This document shows positions 23,896 to 35,341 of a stretch of 64,000 nt of DNA, one piece after another. A program made the translations under genes and the position numbers. Position 1 is the first letter of the stretch, and each line of letters starts with the position of its first letter. The DNA is from Sclerodactyla briareus (taxonomy: Eukaryota > Echinodermata > Holothuroidea > Dendrochirotida > Sclerodactylidae). The notes under the pieces are model-generated. The model searched no databases. It was given only the letters and a program-made list of their open reading frames with translations, and was not told where the DNA came from. The DNA is taken from NCBI GenBank assembly GCA_026419785.1, contig JAODTK010004409.1:1-64000 (forward strand). Direction: 5' to 3'.

Positions 23896-24159
23896 CTCCA
23901 CCGTGTTATCCATTGGCGTAATCGCGGGGATGGTCCATATCCCTCCAATACTTGATGTTGGGGGATGGCCTATGTAATCCCCCCCCCCCCTCAAAAAAGG
24001 CAGGTTGAATGCAGCTCAAACACCCGCAGTGCCCTTTCCGGCCACTGAAGGGTTTTGACCCCCACGGCAATGTTTGAATGTTGGGGGATGGGCCTTGTAA
24101 AATCACCGCCGCCCCTCCCACTGATCCAGGCATGGCATCTTACAAAATAATGAAATGAG

Positions 24160-25475
24160 GGTAGCATCGGAATGTACAGTACGGCCATAACACAAAGACC
24201 TAATACGTATTTCTGATAAGATTGCTTAAGTTTCGTGTTGAGGAGGCCAAAATGCAAACATTTTCGCACTGTTCCATAGTTTTCCCGTTACATATTACAG
24301 TTGGGGGGCCTGCACACTAACTCGTCAAATTTGGGCAATAGCCTTTTCTACATACGTGTCATCTACAAGTGCGGTGAAAATACGGAAATACCATGGGGAT
24401 AATTTGGTTTGAGACAAGATTCGTGTTGCCCCCACCAATACTGGTAGCCAGCAGGACATTTTCCTAACCGCACCAATGGCTAGAGTTAGTCTACTTTTAA
24501 TCTTCACTGTTTATAACAGACTGGCTTCCAGCCTTTCGTGCTGCTCTCTTGATGAAGCTATATGCAACAAAGCAGGGCAGGGAATCGTGCACCGATCGGT
24601 ATGAACGTTAACATGATTGACCTTTTGGCACTTCATAAAAGCGCGGAGGCGGGATAAGAACATAAAAAACAAAACTTCGAACCGAACAAATCTGTAAAAT
24701 GACAATATTTTTTCTACTAGCTGACTCTATATCTTTATAATTTGCTAAAATTTGATATTTGAGCAAATTTTCGCCAAGATGGCTGCCAACCTGCCCCCAA
24801 CATGGAAGGGTCTATGCGCAGCGGGAAACCTCTAAAAATTGAGAGGTACGGTATGGAAGAATTGTAAGGAAAAAAAAATTCTTAAGTTTTCGGAAATTAT
24901 TGTGAACTTTCAGTGATGTTGCTCACTATCATAAATGGCTTGAAGTGTCATTTTCCTGCAATCTGAGGGGGGGGGGGGATGGTACTGACCACGTATGCCC
25001 CCGCCCAATATTCATCACAAATCGCCGCCCCATATAATGACGACGATGTCAGTTTTAGCAACTCAGTGCGGTGTACTAAGTTTAAAATTACGGACACGTT
25101 GGGGACATGCAGTGCTATTTCTGGATGAGGTGACCGTGAGTGTAACTTGCGATATAAAGGGATGGTATGGACTTGGCAGATGGAATTAATTGAAGAGGGT
25201 GCTAGTAGATGTGAATTCCCTTGTATCCATCGACTCATCGGAATGCGTTACCTTTTTTAAAAAAAATTATAATTTTTTTTCCATTAAATTAGAAATTGCA
25301 AACTGCGAATACCTATTTCCACGGCGGGTTTAAATGCCTCAAAACTACCTCAAGTGCTCTTTCTGGCCATCTGAAGGTCTTGAAATCCCAAAATTTCCAA
25401 CTACGCTCCGCGGTCAACCCATGATGGCGCTCCGCTTAGATATCATTCTTACCAGTCATCCACCCCCTCCCCAAG
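24160..25475 (+). repeat. Rep-A dispersed repeat, long copy 2
   Basis: Full-length-looking copy, the closest match to the inverted copy at 36885-37965. The outer end of the large inverted repeat falls inside it, at about 24435. A run of 11 G lies near 24968, where other copies have variable G/C runs. Confidence 0.75.
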
Positions 25476-25495
25476 TCACAGCAAATTATCTGATA

Positions 25496-26412
25496 GTATA
25501 ATAAAAGAGCTTGGCTGATTCGTAAAAGTACCCCGAGGCCTGGCAGCACAGCAACACAGTTTCCCACTCGAATCAAACATGGCAAGGGCGCAGTCCCAAA
25601 ACTAATGAATATTTGAAACCGCCTATTTCAAAAGATTTTAACACCTTCGTTCGAATGGGAATACATGGCGTATTAATGCACCTGCCCAACTACATAGGGA
25701 GTAAACTGAACGTGGTTTTGGGTATTTCCTACTATTACCTCTTGGCAATTAGAGGTCCTAACCATATACCTTCCCCATTCCCGACAATTAACTGATAGTA
25801 TAGTATAATACCCCAGAGCTAGATGTAAAATAAAAGAGCTGTGCTGATTCGTAAAGTACCACGAGGCATGTCAAACAGCAACACAGTTTACCCAATCGAA
25901 GCAAACCATGGCGGGCGCAGTCACCAAACGAATGATATTTGAAACCGCCTATTTCAAAAGATTTTAACACCTCGTTCGAATGGGAATACATGGAGTATTA
26001 ATTTACACCTGCCCAACTACATAGGGAGTAAACTGAACGTGGTTTTGGGTATTTCCTACTATTACCTCTTGGCAATTAGAGGTCCTAACAAGATACCTTC
26101 CCCAAGTCAACGAGCAAATTAACTGATAGTTATAGTATAATAAAAGAGCTAGATAGTATAATAAAAGAGCTGTGCTGATTCGTAAAGTACCACGAGGCAT
26201 GGCAGAACAGCAACCAGTTTACCACGAAGCAAACCATGGCAAGGGCGCAAGTCACCAAAAACTAATGATATTTGAAACCGCCTATTTCAAAAGATTTTAA
26301 CACCTGTCGTTCGAATGGGAATAAATGGAGTATTAATCACCTGCCCAACTACATAGGGAGTAAACACTGAACGTGGTTTTGGTATGTCCCTACTATTACT
26401 CTTGGCAATTAG
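25496..26412 (+). repeat. Three tandem ~330-bp units
   Basis: Landmark GCTGATTCGTAAA occurs at 25514, 25843 and 26174 (spacings 329 and 331). Each unit runs TATAATAAAAGAGCT, GCTGATTCG, CACGAGGCATG, CAACACAGTTT, GCAAACCATGG, GAAACCGCCTATTTCAAAAG, CTGCCCAACTACATAGGGAG, AACGTGGTTTTGG and CTCTTGGCAATTAGAG. The opposite arm of the large inverted repeat carries only one diverged copy (about 36650-36840), so the triplication arose after the arms formed or was lost from one side. Confidence 0.85.
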
Positions 26413-26526
26413 AGTCATTTCGTGAAAAAGTTGGCTAACCTTACCAATGCGCCGTGGGATCAATATGCTTTGTTGCGTTCTCGTCCCATTGCTCCAAAAA
26501 TACGTGAAATTTGTAACAACAGCGAG
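26413..26526 (+). CDS. Candidate internal exon, unknown product
   Basis: Directly after the third ~330-bp unit, the sequence TACTCTTGGCAATTAG makes a fair splice acceptor and is followed by exactly 38 open codons and a good donor (GAG|GTAAGA at 26527). The peptide begins S-H-F-V-K-K-L-A-N-L and continues APWDQYALLRSRPIAPKIRE, with normal protein composition. Both ends are phase 0. I do not recognise the family. The corresponding place in the right arm (about 36250-36365, minus) is diverged and does not keep this frame, so the coding reading is not supported by that copy. It could be a chance exon. Confidence 0.3.
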
Positions 26527-27450
26527 GTAAGAACCCAGAAAGGTTTCATTTTCTCTTCTGTATGGAGATGTTAATGAATTTGATTAAAGAAGACAACATT
26601 TTCCTGTTGCTCAATCTCAGTTGCGAATTATAATTTCATGTTTTGTCATTAGCAATTCTACAGACTTATTAGCAAGATCCGGGGGAAAATGCCGATTGTT
26701 TCAGTTAACTGTCATGATTATCTTGGGTGGAGGGGGGAAAGGATAGAAAGTAATAAGATGTGAATCACGTGATCACTTAGTACCCTCAAATCATCACCAA
26801 AGATGTTGAAAGAACCAAACAGAGATATACTCACGAGTAGCCAATGGTCAAGAAGTTCATCAACCGCTTCACACGGGAAGTGAAAAAAATGAGTCGCTAT
26901 AATCCGCATCAACCACGACTATGGCAGCAAAGACTAGTAGAAGCAAAATCTTCATGTTGCTGTATTTTCTCTTCGAGAGATTCTTCGAGCGACCTGAGCT
27001 TCTTCGATCGGTTATATCGAGAGTGTTGATTGGTGTTGGAAATTCAGAAGTAAGGGGCTCAGCACCCTGTGGCGCTCCTTTTTATCCTTTCACCGTCATA
27101 TTTTCTTAAACAACAAGTTCAGGAAGTTGCGAGGGCGTAAAAGACAGCTGTTAACGCGGCACGGAAGTCAGTGATAAGAACTGCGGAAAACAAATCTGAA
27201 AGTAACGACCGGATGTATTATAGACAGAACAATAACGTGGCGGTAAATAACATTTTTAGCCAACCGTGATGTTCGCTATGAGCCTATGCCAGGAAGGTCT
27301 TTGTGAGCTCAGTGAATGTCAAGAAGTGATGTACGAAAAAAAAAATAGCCAACTCAGTTATTTCCAATTGAGGTGTATAGGCTGTATATTTTTCTTCATC
27401 TATTAATATAGAGACCCTTTTTGCTCCAAATTACCGTGAGGGGGGGGGGG

Positions 27451-27979
27451 GACAGGCCCATGCGAACGATTTTTATGTGGGGGTGACTGAGCCACCCTAC
27501 CCCCTACACAAAACCTACATTTTCGTCATTTTCGTTTTTCAGATTTTTCTTTTGCAATTTTTAATAATTTTGTTTTAGTTATTCATAGCGAATCGCGTGA
27601 TTCCGATTTAGACAGTAACACCCTGATGTACCCGCAGTAACGGTACCCTAATCTGGTAATTAGCAGCGCGAGGCAAGGGCGACCCATGAGCAAAAGCAAA
27701 ATAACAGTGAACAGCGGGCGTAGTATCCAGGTTCGGGTGTAAGGGAAAAAGTTAATCAGGTCCCCATTAGGGACCGAGGTCAGTGAGGCCCGTATAAGGG
27801 AGGGGAGGTCCATCGTCCCCTATTGAAAAGTTCTGGAGGTTTCCGTAGATGGCAAAAAATTTTTTGTTCCTATACTAGATCAATGACGCTGGAAATGTCT
27901 GCTTTCAAATTACACTTGATAATAATTCTGACGGCGATCTGTGTTGCATATTGGGGAGGGGGGGGGAGGGGGGGTAAAA
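27451..27979. other. Start of the enclosed segment, no gene
   Basis: Sequence inside the large inverted repeat with G-runs near 27440-27451 and 27955-27974. No coding signature was recognised. Confidence 0.35.
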
Positions 27980-28990
27980 CGGGACATATGGGGTAGCACC
28001 ATCTAACGGAGCGCCACCATGGTTGGCGCGTAGCGTTACAAGGGAATTGTTAGTTTCACAGACCCCCCAGATTGCAGGAAACGGTACTTCTGGCAGTAGG
28101 CAACATCCCGAAAATTACAATAAAATTCCGAAAATTTTTTTTATTTCAGAAACATTCTTGAAGGAAACTGATCAATGTTTTTTACTCATTACAATTCGGG
28201 CCACCGTTGGGTGTTGACGCGTTTATTGGGTACAAGAAGTTTGTTGTTTTACAGACCCCAGATTGAAGGAACGCATTCCCGGACCGTATGGCAGAAGGCA
28301 ACGTCCCTAAATGGCCATAAATTTCAAAATTCATATTCTAGTAAACGTGATGAATGAACTGAACGTGTGTATTCCTTACAATCGGGTCAGCCGCCACATC
28401 GTGGACGAGTAGGGTTACAAGGGAAATTTTCGTTTACAGACCCCTCAGATGCAGGGAAACGCAATTCCCGCGCTGTATGGCGTGAGCAACGTCTCTAAAA
28501 TTGGCAATAATTTTCAGAAATTTGCATAATTTCCGAAATTTGCGTTTCAAACGTAATTGATGTTTATTCTTACAATTTGGGCCAGCATTAATGGTCTCGT
28601 ATAGGTACAAGGACATTTCGAGCCTTACAAACCCCCAGATTGCCGGGAAAACGGTACTCCAGTCTATGGCAGTAAGCAGCATCCCCAAAATTTGACGATA
28701 AATTTCGGGAAGGTATATCCCAAGGAAACACTCTTGAAAGAACTGATCTACGTTTATCATTACAGTTCGGCGCCACCATCAGTTGACGCGTACCGTACAA
28801 GAAAATAGTTCTTACAGACAACACAAAAAACACCCCCCCCCCCCCCCCCCCCCCCCTCCAGATGCAAGAGAGCGGCACCTCCGCGACTTATGGCAAATTG
28901 CAATCACTGAATTGACAGTAAATTTCCGAAAACTGATCGATGTTAATCCTTACATTCTTCATCTTGGTCTCCATCCCTACCAAGCCATGT
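27980..28990 (+). repeat. Tandem array of ~190-bp units
   Basis: Five units, judged from the landmark CAGACCCC..CAGATTG and variants at 28058, 28252, 28436, 28628 and 28817. Each unit reads GCGCCACCAT-like, a GCGTA.GGTACAAG segment, TTTACAGACCCC, a GGAAACGG.A(C)TTCC segment, TATGGCAG..AGCAACAT, AATTTCCGAAA and GATCAATGTTTATTCTTACAATT. The last unit holds a 24-base C-run (28833-28856). One more unit lies at about 37390-37530. The unit corresponds to a part of Rep-A. Confidence 0.8.
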
Positions 28991-29287
28991 CCTAGAGATA
29001 TTCCATCGAGGACCTTTCAATTGGGTTGGAAGCTGCCCGTAACTTGAAAATTTGCTTGAACATCACTGTCATGGAAAATGTGTTGCATTTTTTTAGCATT
29101 TGATCGAACGGAATTAAGCCAGTCGCAGACAAGTGGTCATTTTTCAGAGGTTTCCGCTTAAATTTCTCATATCTCAGAATTATTTTGTCCCGCCTCCGCG
29201 GCAGTGTCAAGTTCCATACGTCAATCACGTAAACCTCCATCCTAATGTGCACGATCCATGCACTGTTGTTTTTCGTACATGGCCGCA
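28991..29287 (-). repeat. Rep-A fragment, minus orientation
   Basis: Resembles 37560-37830: TTTCAATTGGGTTGGAAG, CTTGAAAATTTGCTTGAA, a GTCATTTTT..AG segment and TTTTGTCCCGCCTCCGCGGC..AGTGTCAA with GTGCACGATCC. It is cut off at 29288 by the palindromic element that follows. Confidence 0.65.
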
Positions 29288-30303
29288 AATCAAGAATTAT
29301 CCAACAAATTAGAGATTATCTATATCTCTAGACTATATATTTGTATCTCTAAACAGTAATAAGCAGCTAGGGGAACATTGTGTTGGTTCAATCGAAGTAA
29401 ATTGCTTTGCGTACATACACAAAAGATTGGCAGTGCGGGCTGTGCGTTCTTCCACGGTGAGACGCAATACAACCAACGAGTGCCAAACCGGCGGGTTTGC
29501 GGCGTGTGAACATGGCGTTCTCCACTGCAACGAGCGAGGCGTCGTTTGCTCGTTTGTTTATGATTCCGTTACGGCAGTACCCCCTTGAAGAGCGCGGATA
29601 CTGAAAGCCGGATCTGCGCCGATGTAAACATAAATTCCAAGGTCACGCATCCTTACATTCGCGTTCAAACAATATTTGCGTTATTTAAAACTCAGCAAAT
29701 CGAGCAAGTATTCGATTGTTGTGTTGCCCTGACCAGCTGCCTGTTATTGAAAAAATAATAGTCCGCTACGTGATTGGGATTAGCCATGCAGAATCCTTTA
29801 TATGCAATAACGCGATGGCTTTGGTTTGTAGAATTTGGAATACCAACGCAGCTGTGTCAGAGTCACCAACAATCGAATCCTTGCTCGATTTGCTGGGTCA
29901 TAAGTGAACGCAATCCTTTTCAAACGCAAATGTTAGGTTGCGTGAGCTTTTGGGAGTTTATGTTTACCCGCGCAGATCCGGCTTCCCGTAGACGCGCGCT
30001 TCAAAGGGCGCACTGCCGCCTCCAACGGAATACAAACGGGCGAAACGACGCGTCGCTCGTTGCATTGGTGAACGCCTTTCACACCGCCGAACCCTCCAGT
30101 TCGGCACGCGTGGTTTTTATTGCCGCTCCGTGAACGTACGCACAGCACGCACTGCAATCTTTTGTGTATGGTGCGAAATGCAACTTCCACTTCGATCGAA
30201 CTAACGCAATAGTTTACCCTAGCGATATTAGTGTTTAACGATACAAAGATATAGATCTATAGATATAGATATCTCTAATGTTTTGGGTAATTCCTGATTC
30301 GTG
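29288..30303. mobile_element. Palindromic MITE with ~450-bp terminal inverted repeats
   Basis: The left arm (about 29288-29750) is nearly the full reverse complement of the right arm (about 29840-30303), leaving a loop of roughly 100 bases. The ends read CCGCAAATCAAGAATTAT and, in reverse complement, CCACGAATCAGGAATTAC, followed in both by CCAA..TTAGAGAT. The arms share ACACAAAAGATTG, GCAACGAGCG, GCCGGATCTGCGC, GTAAACATAAA and CAGCAAATCGAGCAAG. The internal open frames are by-products of the palindrome. No transposase is present, so it is a non-autonomous foldback/MITE. I could not settle a target-site duplication. Confidence 0.85.
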
Positions 30304-30490
30304 GGTTGTTAGAATAGGAATACCCTACAGCAGGTCGACTTTTACTGGCTCATGAGCAGTCTCGACTCTGAATTTAGCTTGAATAACGGACTCGGCTGCG
30401 CCTCGTTCGTTATTTACCTAAATCATAGTCTCGACTGTTTATTCGCATGTAAAGTCTCCCAGTTGGAGTTTTATTCCTTAAATCGTGCAT
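30304..30490 (+). mobile_element. Small foldback element, copy 1
   Basis: Begins GGGTTGTTAGAATAGG, holds an imperfect palindrome (AGTCTCGACTCTGAATTTAG .. CTAAATCATAGTCTCGACTG around a TAACGG..CGTTAT core) and ends with GTCTCCCAGTTGGAGTTTTATTCC. The same sequence, reversed, lies at 42235-42430. The structure is that of a non-autonomous hairpin transposon. Confidence 0.7.
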
Positions 30491-31384
30491 TGAGAAAAAC
30501 GCAGTAGATGCCTGCACAACGGTCATGTTGCCGAGACTGGAAATTCAGGTTTGCTGAAACCCACACATACAAGCCGATCAAACAAACAGGAACAAAACAA
30601 TTATAACGAGAACATCCTGCAAGACTAAAAAAGAACATATATAACATACATCAGACAATACTAAATCTTATAAACGTAACAGGAACATAGTAGGCTTTTT
30701 TTCAGGGTTTGTTAAAAGAACGAGTTTAAAATGCTACAGGACGATGTTTTCTTGCTCTACCCACAGAGAACCAAAATGACTGTTCGCCGTGTTCCGCTTT
30801 GTGGAACACTATATGAGAAGCAAATCTGTCCTATAAGTATGGGCGGTAATCGAAGGGAGTACATGGTTCTGATACGTTGCTGAATTAAAGTGGTAATAGG
30901 TGTGGCAACGAGGGTGAATTTCAGGGATAGTCTCATGTATGCCCATGGCCATGGCTCCTGACTACCTCACTCACAACATCCATCTCCAATAAGAAAACCG
31001 GATCTGTCTGAAATCAGATTGTGCCGACCATTGAATATGTTTTTATTCGATTTTGAGATAATAAATACTGAATGGGCATGTAGTAGTTACTACAATCTGT
31101 TCTGAGGCCACTCTCAAAACATGCACGAGTGAGTACAGTGGCGTACGCAGAGGAAAGGGTGGGATGAGAAGCCCCCGCCCCTCGACCCTTGTCCCCAATG
31201 AATTTTCAACACGAAAACCAATTCCCTCACTATTCAGTAGACGTTTACAGCTGTTGTTGTTCAAATGCTGCAGAGATGGTACCTATATTGCATTATTTGC
31301 AAATAGAGGGTGAAACTATAAATGAGAGTGAACTTCCCTTGGGTCCCGACATCAGCCCGCCTCAGCCCCCCCCCCCCCCCGACC
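30491..31384. other. No recognisable gene
   Basis: AT-rich. Near 31136 the phrase GTGGCGTACGCAGAGG resembles the terminal motif of other G-run repeats here (47186, 61752). A run of C at about 31368-31381 follows. Nothing coding was recognised. Confidence 0.35.
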
Positions 31385-31655
31385 ACTTGAACAGTTGAAC
31401 ACGAAACGTTATCATAACATTCTAAGAAGGGCTTTCGAAGATATTTTCACGTAACGTTAAATGTAGTGTTAAAAACCTTTTCATGTCGTTTTCAATGGTC
31501 GTAACATGTTTCCAACGTTTGGATAATGTCATACTATTGTTACTACGAATGGAACGTTGCAAAAAATGCCTATTACACCACAAAATGAAGTTCCTGGAAC
31601 ATTAGACGAAACATTTTCTTAGCGTTTCAACAATGTTTCTGTGTTTGCTGAGTAC
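31385..31655 (+). mobile_element. AACGTT-rich MITE-like repeat, copy 1
   Basis: Repeated AACGTT and AACATTTT words ending with AACAATGTTTCTGTGTTTGCTGAGTA. A second copy at 44930-45363 ends with GTTTCGTGTTTTTTGCTGGGTA. The shared terminal TG(T)TTTGCTG.GTA and the internal self-similar words suggest a non-autonomous DNA transposon. Confidence 0.6.
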
Positions 31656-32059
31656 TGATCTCGCTGTACGCTATTCAACTCTGTACAAATAAACTACTAC
31701 TAGCTCCCGTGATCATGAGGGAAAATTCCCAGAAAAATTGCAAATACACGCGGCCACTCCCGGGCGCGGATAAAATCGCTACATGATCGTTTCGAGAAGA
31801 CGCGCCTGTGTCCGCCCGCGACCGCCCGCGTCCGCCCGTCCGCGCCGCGTTCGCATCGTGGAAACGGCTCAATTTAAATAGCGTGAGCGATGTTTTTACC
31901 GCGCCTGCGGTCAGCTCGGGAAATACAGCTTTAGATTTATCTAGAGAGGATGATGAGGAAAATGGAAATGTTTATTGGCTACTCTTTAGTGTCACCCCTG
32001 TCAGCACGAATCTAACGAACGAACAGGAAACAGCACGTTGGTTTGTCATATAGAGAGAA
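31656..32059. other. GC-rich patch, no gene assigned
   Basis: Near 31805-31850 the words CCGCCCGCG, CCGCCCGTCC and CGCGCCGCG make a GC-rich island in AT-rich surroundings. A plus-strand frame at 31808-32053 crosses it but shows no domain. A promoter-like CpG patch is possible; nothing else supports it. Confidence 0.3.
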
Positions 32060-32350
32060 TGAACCCTATTGTTGTAGGGCTAGTTTCAAGGTCATTCAAG
32101 TCACGACAGGGCAATGTTCAAAGCTTTTCAGCACGATAGCAAATGAAGGCAGGTAGCTTTCAAGTCATATAGGTATGTGAGTTTCAAAATAGGGTGAAGA
32201 TGGACCCTGTGTTTTTGGTGCCGGAACGTATTGAAGGTCACCATAGGGCATTCTTCTGTATCTTGGGCACGAAACATGTCAGACCATGTTGTATTGAAAG
32301 TTTTGTTGTCGAGAGAACTAATCTGGTGATCTCTTTGACCCTACCCTACT
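32060..32350 (+). repeat. CAAGGTCATTCAAGGTC-type repeat, copy 1
   Basis: Reads GAATGAACCCTATTGT..TTTCAAGGTCATTCAAG, then similar modules about every 100-130 bases (GTGAAGATGGACCCTGTGT..GAAGGTCACC). The modules recur at 53690-54200. Modular repeat; non-coding. Confidence 0.6.
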
Positions 32351-35341
32351 AGTAATGTATGGTAACCTGACTGGATCAGACTTTCACAGAAGGTGCTGCT
32401 GGGACAGGTGTCCCGAATGACTGCCCTACTAGGACTGCAACCAAAGAAGGAAGGGAGAAATTTTCGAATGTATCTTGGCAGGATAGTGGGGGAACTGCCG
32501 GTGGGGGAGGGGGTACTGGGGGCAAGTGAGTAGTAGCATAGTCAGTCATTCACCAAGCTCCTAAGATTTTGGCAGGTAGTGGAGGTCACCTGCATGGAGG
32601 AGGCCAACAGAAATTCTAACGCTAACATAACGAACCTGGGGAAATTTGGGGTGGAGGTATTTTGGGGGTGACATCGTACGCTTAAATTACCTAGCCCTTT
32701 AGCCAGTACAGCACTTATCCTAATAACATAAGGGCCTGTATCAACCAAAGGCGGTGAGAAGTGTATGGGGTGGGGGGGTGGCAATCAAACTACGTACCTC
32801 TATATGCCACTGCAACCAAAGAGAAAGGGAACAATTTCAGACCCCTTCTGAAAACATATGACCACTCGCCACGACCGGGCTATAACGCCACCATCGGGGT
32901 GGGTGTCATGCCTCGATATGTGTGTAGCGAATCACACATCGCATGATTGTAGGGCTTATGTACGTGTCTTCGTTCCACGTAGCGTTTCTATAGGCTGGGC
33001 TACACCTAAGCCTTATAATCGAGCTTCGAGGGTATGCCTCCACCAGAGCTACGAGTGACGTCATGGAGACCGCTACGTCAGATTAACCAGACCAGTAACA
33101 TAGCTTCTCATTCAATACGAGATTCCCAATCGGAAATTATATCGCCTATGTTCGCCTCCACATGGTGCCTCTGGCCAATGCGATAGAACACCTGCTTCAC
33201 AGTAATGTCGTGAGAAGCATCAGTGACGACGTGGCACCCGTTGCCGAAATTCATAAAAGCACCCATGGAGTTACTATTATCATCTGGGGAGGACATAAGA
33301 CCGGGGGGGGACTGTTCACCCGGGCTCTCTATCTGCTGTTCTATGAATGTTTTTAGAGATATGCATGACGCATACCACGTGTCATAAAATTTACAGGAAT
33401 CCCTTAGTGCAGTATTCTGGAAACATCTCGTTAAGTGTTTCCCCTGTTCCAGGAATACACCGGTAATATACATACAAGTAAGCTGATAATTACGGAAGCA
33501 AAAGACAAATAAGTAATTCGGAATCCACATCGATGCGATTGGCAGAAACGACCACTAGAAGTGAAGTATTATACATCACGGAGGAACTGAGCTAGTAATT
33601 GAAGATCAAATAGAGGACTGTCAGAACGGAGCCATTCTAATATTCGAATTGCGAATATGTCGCCCAAATAGCATGTCACATAAACCACCCACTGTTTAGC
33701 GCAGGAGGGACATAGCAAACGGGGCTCCATAATGACTTATCTTCTCAGTCTGCATTGGCGCTTCAGTACAAGCATGTCCGGGGCTTGACTGGACCTTGTT
33801 GTCCGTAGACCACTGGGTGGCCTCTTTAAAACCAGTGATGGTCAACCGATTTGCAAACGCGTCCACATTGGTTGTGAAAGTTTCGCCGGAGTCGGGTCTG
33901 GTGTTACCCGCACATTGGCCAGATCTGACCAGGACGAGACCATGCCAACTCGGACAAACCACTGGACCAATTTCTAACATGTTTGGTACATTATAACTTA
34001 TGACCACTCTGTGATGAGAGTCTGTTCTGGAACAAAAACTTTGCCGAACCAACTGGCCAGAACCGACTCGGACCAGGATACGAAAGCTTCCAGTTGGTCT
34101 CGTATCGGTCGGGTAGGGGACGGATCTCGCTGTGTACGGTGGCCTTAGCTTTCCATTTGAAAAAAATATTGAATCACCGCGCGTCGTACTGTTAGCATTA
34201 CCGAATGGCAGGATTTCTCCTGCCATTCCTTTGCCTTCTTCGTGCTTAGGGGAAGCCGAATATCCCCACTTCCCTATCCCCATCCTATTCATTGGTAACT
34301 TGGAAAACATGGAGAATAACGTTTTTTTACCGATGAAGTGGGAGTGGGGAAGGCATGGGGTGTATCGTGAACTCGTGATAACAATAACGCCACTGCTGAA
34401 ATCCTCAAGCCCCCCCCCCCCCCCCCGCCACCCCGAACACTCTGGAGAATTGTACGCACATTTATACCACAGGGAGGGGTTAGTTGCTTGTGGCGATACG
34501 GAATGCGATTGTCGCATGCTGAGTCACGTTGGCTTCGGATAATATGGCAATGTAAAACACAAAGGTAAATGTTGCTGGGACTCCTTTATGCTAAAGTTCT
34601 GTAACAGCTGAGTAGGAAATAACATTGGGCAAAATGTTGATGATAGTGCTGTTACGTGCCTGAAATGTTGATTGATTGACGTCCATTAATTGGCAGTGGC
34701 TTCCTCTGTGCTAGGCCCACACGTGCCTTGAAAACAAGGTCTCAGCACTGAGACTTTAAAAAAGTCTCGCGTGATTGGAAGTGATTAATATCTCATAGCC
34801 CACGTGCCTTATTTGATTCAACCTTTGATTCATCCTTACGCTCAGCATTACCTGAGCTAATAGCTGGAAGGTTTTCATGTTCCATATTACACCGACACGG
34901 TTCTGAGGACGTGGAGGAGGGGGGAGGGGGTTGGATATTTTGACAAAAGTCGCCAATTGACTCTGATTTCCCACAATTCGATATGGTGATAAAATTGTCG
35001 CCGATATTCATTGTCGTCGGTAGATAGACGTTTATGTGATAACATTAACGGATCACAGCATTCATGCCACTGACCGGTATAATAGTTCTGGCGCATTCCG
35101 TTTTGCCAACTAGGGCAATCCCCGGGGTTGCACAGGTCTTATCGGCAATCCACATCAAGTATTCATCTATTTTGCTCACCAATATAACTGCATTCCAAAT
35201 AGAAAGTACAACCAATCTCAAGATAAAAAAAAGATTCAACCGCTTCCATGTGACCGGGAATACAGTTAAAAACTGCCGTTAGCCGCAACTTATTAATCCG
35301 GCTCTTCCCAGGTTGATGCAAGGAGACGCTGACACCGCCCT
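32351..35341. other. Enclosed segment with two long unassigned minus-strand frames
   Basis: Right half of the segment between the inverted arms. Minus-strand frames of 140 codons (33108-33530) and 273 codons (33696-34517) are the longest after each other on one strand, but neither shows a domain. The second crosses a G-run, and a plus-strand frame of 136 codons overlaps it. Around 33880-34110 short words such as CTCGGACCAGGA and CCAACTGG..AACC repeat in both orientations. I do not call these genes. Confidence 0.3.

Larger units (their letters stand above)
24435..27450. repeat. Large inverted repeat, left arm
   Basis: Matches the reverse complement of 35342-37965 along most of its length. The outer end (CTGGTA.CCAGCAGG near 24440) pairs with text near 37950. 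Then follow the GCGGAGGCGGGA region, GTGCGGTGTACTA, the CGCCTATTTCAAAAGATTTTAACACC unit, the GTGAATCACGTGATCA stretch, the ATGGCAGC.A.GAC.AGTAGAAGCAAA region, GACCGGATGTATTATAGACAGAACAATAACGTGGC, and the inner end AATATAGAGACCCTTTTTGC..ACCGTGAGGGG. The enclosed segment is about 7.9 kb. Confidence 0.75.

Noticed and set aside
23686..23994. Isoleucine/tyrosine-repeat frame
   Set aside because: A translation of the TA microsatellite.
29774..30133. 119-codon frame inside the palindrome
   Set aside because: It lies almost wholly in the right arm of the palindromic MITE, and the left arm does not keep the frame.
33108..33530. 140-codon minus-strand frame
   Set aside because: No recognised motif and no splice or start context. 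Kept only as a note in the description of the enclosed segment.
33696..34517. 273-codon minus-strand frame, the longest in the window
   Set aside because: No domain, a glycine run from a G-tract, and an overlapping 136-codon frame on the other strand. It lies between repeat arms in sequence with short direct and inverted words, and such overlap of long frames fits chance in stop-poor DNA.
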